DNA of 64,000 bases, from positions 1 to 64,000 of the forward strand of contig CAYZXD010000011.1 in the NCBI GenBank assembly GCA_964482325.1, given 5' to 3'. Below, in pieces: positions 60,706 through 64,000 of the stretch. The notes beneath the pieces were generated by a model. The model saw only the letters and a program-made list of their open reading frames with translations, was not told where the DNA came from and did not search any database. Source of the DNA: CAYZJV01 sp964482325 (GTDB lineage: Bacteria; Spirochaetota; Spirochaetia; Sphaerochaetales; Sphaerochaetaceae). The first letter of the stretch is position 1, and each line of letters starts with the position of its first letter. Position numbers and translations under genes: made by a program.

Positions 60706-61608
60706 TCACAACGCCATACTACCGAGATATGCCAATGATGACCAGTAGATGTTGGTGAAATTCCCTTCACCACCGTACACAGCACCAAAAAGATGGATAT
60801 AAAGCGGTTTATCCATAGCATACTCTGCTGCAAGATTATGATAAAAATACTCATCCTCAGTATCCACGTACTGTGCGGTAAAATCTTCAGATGACCATGT
60901 ATCTGATTTGACGAACGGATTTTTCTGATAATCAGCAAGTAATAATTCATCGGTTCCATCAGAGAGTTTTATCAGATAGGAATCATCAATTGCTTCTAAT
61001 GATACGGTGATCTCATAATTTCCATCAGAGATCGGTATCAGCATATCCATCTCAGGTGCAACGCCAAATACAAATGGCCCGTCACTTGCCAATGAATTAC
61101 TGAACGTTCCGGTAAGTATCCCTCCGAATTGTTCATCATCCATATCATCATTATCCGGTCGATGCTTGGTATATTGCTTAGTACCCGATGCATTGCGATA
61201 GCTATAGAGTCCAGGAGCACTGTTCTGACTTTGCACAGTCCAAAATGAACCACTACCCGATTTCATTCCATACAATGATTGAAAATGCGAGATCACATCA
61301 GTAAGTGGGAAATGGGTAGCATCACCGCTTTGTTCGGTGACGTATTCTGTTCCTCCCAGATCAGCTGCCGTGGAAAGAACGTACATGAATTTCAGCGAAG
61401 GGCCGGTTCCCGTATCATAAGAGGCTAACAGGTCTGCTGTTGACTGTTGATTGATAGTTACCGTAATCGTGTTATCGTCTTGCGGAACTCCACTGAGCGC
61501 GATATGTTGATCCAGATTGAGAAATGTAGGTATTCCACAGCTGATGAAGAGAAAAAAAAATGCCAGAAGGAGTACCGATTTGCATGCACTCGTTATCTGA
61601 CATCTCAT
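60706..61608 (-). CDS. Predicted lipoprotein, unknown function
   Basis: A 300-residue protein with signal sequence SVLLLAFFFLFISC ending in a lipobox cysteine at about residue 24. The mature part is beta-rich with many Asp, Ser and Tyr and no domain I recognise. The start at 61608 follows GGAGG, which lies in a small hairpin (61618-61633). It lies between the TPR membrane protein and mazG on the same strand. Confidence 0.75.
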   Translation of the reverse strand: MRCQITSACKSVLLLAFFFLFISCGIPTFLNLDQHIALSGVPQDDNTITVTINQQSTADLLASYDTGTGPSLKFMYVLSTAADLGGTEYVTEQSGDATHFPLTDVISHFQSLYGMKSGSGSFWTVQSQNSAPGLYSYRNASGTKQYTKHRPDNDDMDDEQFGGILTGTFSNSLASDGPFVFGVAPEMDMLIPISDGNYEITVSLEAIDDSYLIKLSDGTDELLLADYQKNPFVKSDTWSSEDFTAQYVDTEDEYFYHNLAAEYAMDKPLYIHLFGAVYGGEGNFTNIYWSSLAYLGSMAL

Positions 61609-61617
61609 ATAATACTT

Positions 61618-61633
61618 CCTCCGAAGCAGGAGG
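61618..61633 (-). promoter_or_regulatory. Hairpin covering the Shine-Dalgarno of the lipoprotein gene
   Basis: On the minus strand CCTCC (61633-61629) pairs with GGAGG (61622-61618) over 6 nt; the latter is the ribosome site of the gene starting at 61608. It could limit translation initiation. Confidence 0.4.
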
Positions 61634-61647
61634 TTCCTCTCGTTGTG

Positions 61648-62337
61648 CTACTGGAGAATCACCAGACGGGATTGAGCCAGTTTGGCATATTCAGAAGCAG
61701 GGAATTCATCAGCAAGCTGTTGGAGAACCGCCTGCGCAAGATCGGTGTTTCCCGCACTTTCATGCAGGCGCGCTACGCTGAATAGAGCCCGAGCCGATTC
61801 TGCAGCTTCATTTCCATACTCATCGTATACCGACTGATAATATTCCAAAGCCTTCTGACGGTCACCAAGCTGTTCGCTTGTTACTCCGGCATTGTACTGA
61901 GAGAGACTTCCCAGGTAGGTTCCCCTGCCCTGCTGTGCCACTGCAAGAAACTGTGTACGTGCCTGTTCATAGGATTCCTGTTCGTAGGCAATCAGCCCCA
62001 GCAGGTAATTGGCCTTCATAGCCGGATAGGATTTCCCGTTACGGTCAGCCAATTCATTCAGATCAACGGTTAAGCCCTGCAGCATATCCACTGCTTCTTC
62101 GGACTCCTTATCTTCAAGGAACACCCATGATTCATAGGTCTTCTGTGCCTCGTCAATAGCAACCTGAAGTGATTCAGCCCGTGAATCGATAACGGTCAGG
62201 GTGATCCACAATCCTGCTACGATGACCACAATGGCCACCGCAACCAGGATTAAGAGTTTCTTATGAGAGAGCAGAAACGTATTGAATCGAGATTCTAACT
62301 TAGCTGCTCCCGTTGTTTCTTCTTTTTTCGCCATCAT
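61648..62337 (-). CDS. Membrane-anchored TPR protein
   Basis: A 229-residue protein with a basic N-terminus, one membrane helix (LLILVAVAIVVIVAGLWITL) and a TPR array in the periplasm (YLLGLIAYEQESYEQARTQFL, YNAGVTSEQLGDRQKALEYY, ARLHESAGNTDLAQAVLQQL). The topology resembles YfgM, an ancillary SecYEG/BamD-like TPR protein; that is a family-level analogy. It lies 9 nt after rpsA on the same strand. Confidence 0.82.
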   Translation of the reverse strand: MMAKKEETTGAAKLESRFNTFLLSHKKLLILVAVAIVVIVAGLWITLTVIDSRAESLQVAIDEAQKTYESWVFLEDKESEEAVDMLQGLTVDLNELADRNGKSYPAMKANYLLGLIAYEQESYEQARTQFLAVAQQGRGTYLGSLSQYNAGVTSEQLGDRQKALEYYQSVYDEYGNEAAESARALFSVARLHESAGNTDLAQAVLQQLADEFPASEYAKLAQSRLVILQ

Positions 62338-62346
62338 TATGCTCCG

Positions 62347-64000
62347 CTATTCCTCACTGTTTTCCCGAGACTTCATCAGATCCCCAAATGTGAAGGTATC
62401 ACCTTCATCATCATGGATATACTTGGAAATCTCAGACTGCTGGGATTTGCGGATCATTTCCTTGATCGACAGACTTAGTTTCTGAGTAGAAGGATTAATT
62501 TCAACCACAGCTGCAGTGATCGGATCACCAACTTTGAACTTCTTCAGTACTTCATCGGTAAACTGTTCATCCGGACCAACGAGATTGTACTTGGAGATCA
62601 AGCCTTCAATGTCACCGAGGACACGGACAAATACACCAAAATCGGTAACATTGCTGATTTCTCCACTAATGGTACTTCCCTTGGGATAGTCGTGACGCAG
62701 TGTCTGCCAGGGATTTCCCTCAAGCTGCTTCACACCGAGTCGGATATGGCGAGTCTGTGCATCGACACGGGTTACCACCACATCAATGACATCACCTTCC
62801 TTGCAGAACTCAGTCATATTACGCACTTTCTTGGTCCACGAAATATCATCGATATGTAAAAATCCGTCAATGCCGTCTTCAAGGTTGATAAAGGCACCGC
62901 TGTTGGTGAGCTTTACTACCGGTTTAGTCAAAGTCATCCCTACTGGATAGCGTTCTTCAATAGTATCCCAGGGATTCTCTTCAAGCTGTTTCAGACCCAG
63001 ACTGACTCGCTTCTTATCGAGATCATATCCAAGAATCTTAGCCTGGACCACATCCCCGATAGCTAACAGTTCCTTCGGATTATTAATACGTTTAGTCCAG
63101 GAAAGCTCTGAAATATGAGCAAGACCCTCAATACCTGGTTCAATTTCAATGAACACACCGAATGTAGTGATCTTTGTGACCGGTGCTTTAACCACATCAT
63201 CAACCGCATATCGCTGTTCAAAGGAATTCCAAGGATCCTCGGTCATATGCTTGAGTGACAGGTTGATCTTTTGTGATACCGGATCAATATTGATCAGACG
63301 CAACTGAATGACCTGACCCTTCTTGACAAAATCTTTCGGCTTGGTGACGTGTCCCCAGCTCATATCGTTGATATGAAGCAGGCCATCAAAGCCACCGAGA
63401 TCAATGAATGCACCAAAGCTGGTAAAACTCTTTACCGTACCTTCAACAACATCACCGATTTTAACCGTAGCGAAAAATTTCTCTTTGTTTTCTTTGATCT
63501 TTTTCTCAAGGTATTCCCTTCGAGAAACAACACTCTTGAGCTTCATTCCTGTATGGAACTTGTCGATGATGAAATAATCGGCGATGCCAATCATGGTTTC
63601 CGGGTCTTCCACTCGAACTACATCCGCTTTGGAAAGCGGGCAGAATCCCAAAAATTCGTTGCCGAGGTCGACTTCAAAGCCGCCCTTGATGACCTTGACG
63701 AACTTGCCCATGACCGGGGTGCGGTTATCCGCAGCTACCTTGAGTACTTCCGTCTGTTCCTTGATGTCAGCACGCTTTTTGGAAATGACGATCTGGCCGC
63801 CCTTCCCTTCCTTGTTGACAATCATGACCTTGACTTCGTCGCCGACGGCGGGAACAGTGGAGAACTCATCGTGAGCAATTCTACCCTCGGATTTGTATCC
63901 CACATCCACAAACACATACTCGTTATTGACCTGAACAACAGTACCGGTAACGAGCTGACCGTCTTCAATTTCATCAAGAGATTTCAGGTAATGTTCCTGC
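62347..64000 (-). CDS. rpsA: 30S ribosomal protein S1 (5' end outside window)
   Basis: RNA-binding ribosomal protein that helps mRNA docking. The reading frame stays open to the window edge, so the N-terminus is missing. Six S1 (OB-fold) repeats are visible: two divergent ones first (GQLVTGTVVQVNNEYVFVDV; VMGKFVKVIKGGFEVDLGN) and four close copies (VVEGTVKSFTSFGAFIDLGG; VKAPVTKITTFGVFIEIE; LTKPVVKLTNSGAFINLE; ISGEISNVTDFGVFVRVL). Six domains match the Gram-negative S1. It heads the minus-strand run toward mazG. Confidence 0.95.
   Translation of the reverse strand, partial: QEHYLKSLDEIEDGQLVTGTVVQVNNEYVFVDVGYKSEGRIAHDEFSTVPAVGDEVKVMIVNKEGKGGQIVISKKRADIKEQTEVLKVAADNRTPVMGKFVKVIKGGFEVDLGNEFLGFCPLSKADVVRVEDPETMIGIADYFIIDKFHTGMKLKSVVSRREYLEKKIKENKEKFFATVKIGDVVEGTVKSFTSFGAFIDLGGFDGLLHINDMSWGHVTKPKDFVKKGQVIQLRLINIDPVSQKINLSLKHMTEDPWNSFEQRYAVDDVVKAPVTKITTFGVFIEIEPGIEGLAHISELSWTKRINNPKELLAIGDVVQAKILGYDLDKKRVSLGLKQLEENPWDTIEERYPVGMTLTKPVVKLTNSGAFINLEDGIDGFLHIDDISWTKKVRNMTEFCKEGDVIDVVVTRVDAQTRHIRLGVKQLEGNPWQTLRHDYPKGSTISGEISNVTDFGVFVRVLGDIEGLISKYNLVGPDEQFTDEVLKKFKVGDPITAAVVEINPSTQKLSLSIKEMIRKSQQSEISKYIHDDEGDTFTFGDLMKSRENSEE

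Noticed and set aside
1..64000. CRISPR arrays, IS elements, prophage genes, origin of replication
   Set aside because: I found no regularly spaced repeats, transposase, integrase or phage structural motifs, and no dnaA-box cluster.

Overview
The window reads as a chromosomal, housekeeping-rich stretch from a spirochaete (class Spirochaetia, moderate GC). The evidence is protein content. A PUR-domain protein of the Borrelia BpuR type opens the window. The SMC is short, sigma-70 has a long acidic insert, and isoleucyl-tRNA synthetase is of the eukaryote-like class. An Rnf operon is followed by a GH57-like protein, as I recall from Treponema. Substrate-binding proteins and lipoproteins have spirochaete-style signal sequences. 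AroB and AroH point to a free-living or less host-dependent species. Genus cannot be fixed by reading alone. I see no IS, prophage, CRISPR or plasmid genes; the only hint of past integration is a tRNA-Gly 3' half at the left edge.

Layout. 1-541: inverted repeat, promoter, tRNA-Gly half, terminator and a PUR nucleic-acid-binding gene. 538-9891: rnhB (minus), then smc-ffh-rpsP-khpA-rimM-trmD-rplS, an unknown zinc/basic protein with coaD, and rpmF-acpP-rnc. 9888-24205: CCA-adding enzyme (minus), ileS with a lipoprotein and an FmdB-type zinc ribbon, thiI with a cysteine desulfurase (minus), aroB, a DEAH helicase and hisS (minus), pcnB. 24202-25110: a P-loop/Asp23-like protein (minus).

25180-40431 is one almost gapless head-to-tail run of 15 genes: rnfCDGEAB, a GH57-like pseudoenzyme, prfB with a +1 programmed frameshift, a PEGA protein, ftsY, a secreted YD-type protein, a LolC-LolD-LolE-type lipoprotein exporter and rnz. 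It links ion-gradient energetics, termination, membrane targeting and lipoprotein sorting. 40428-45174 holds a membrane protein with a degenerate GGDEF-like domain, an FtsB/DivIC-like protein, a DUF1015 protein, a small membrane protein, aroH and a TPR protein. 45176-51119 holds tRNA-Thr, tRNA-Tyr, a YkgJ-type protein, the dnaG-rpoD macromolecular-synthesis pair, a C4 zinc-ribbon protein and the RNase P RNA. 51138-53615 is a radical SAM fusion protein.

53599-64000 is entirely on the minus strand. Read in transcription order it has rpsA (cut by the window edge), a TPR membrane protein, a lipoprotein, mazG, a GntR-RCK_C regulator resembling c-di-AMP-responsive BusR, and an oligopeptide-type ABC transporter (oppA, B, C and a fused DF ATPase). 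The transporter has its own promoter and operator-like repeats.

The items most worth a second look are the GH57-like protein that has lost its catalytic residues, the promoter/tRNA-half/terminator cassette ahead of the PUR gene, the apparent lack of a hinge domain in SMC, the BusR-like regulator with its candidate sites, and the triple LD(E/D)(T/K)LI repeat in RpoD.
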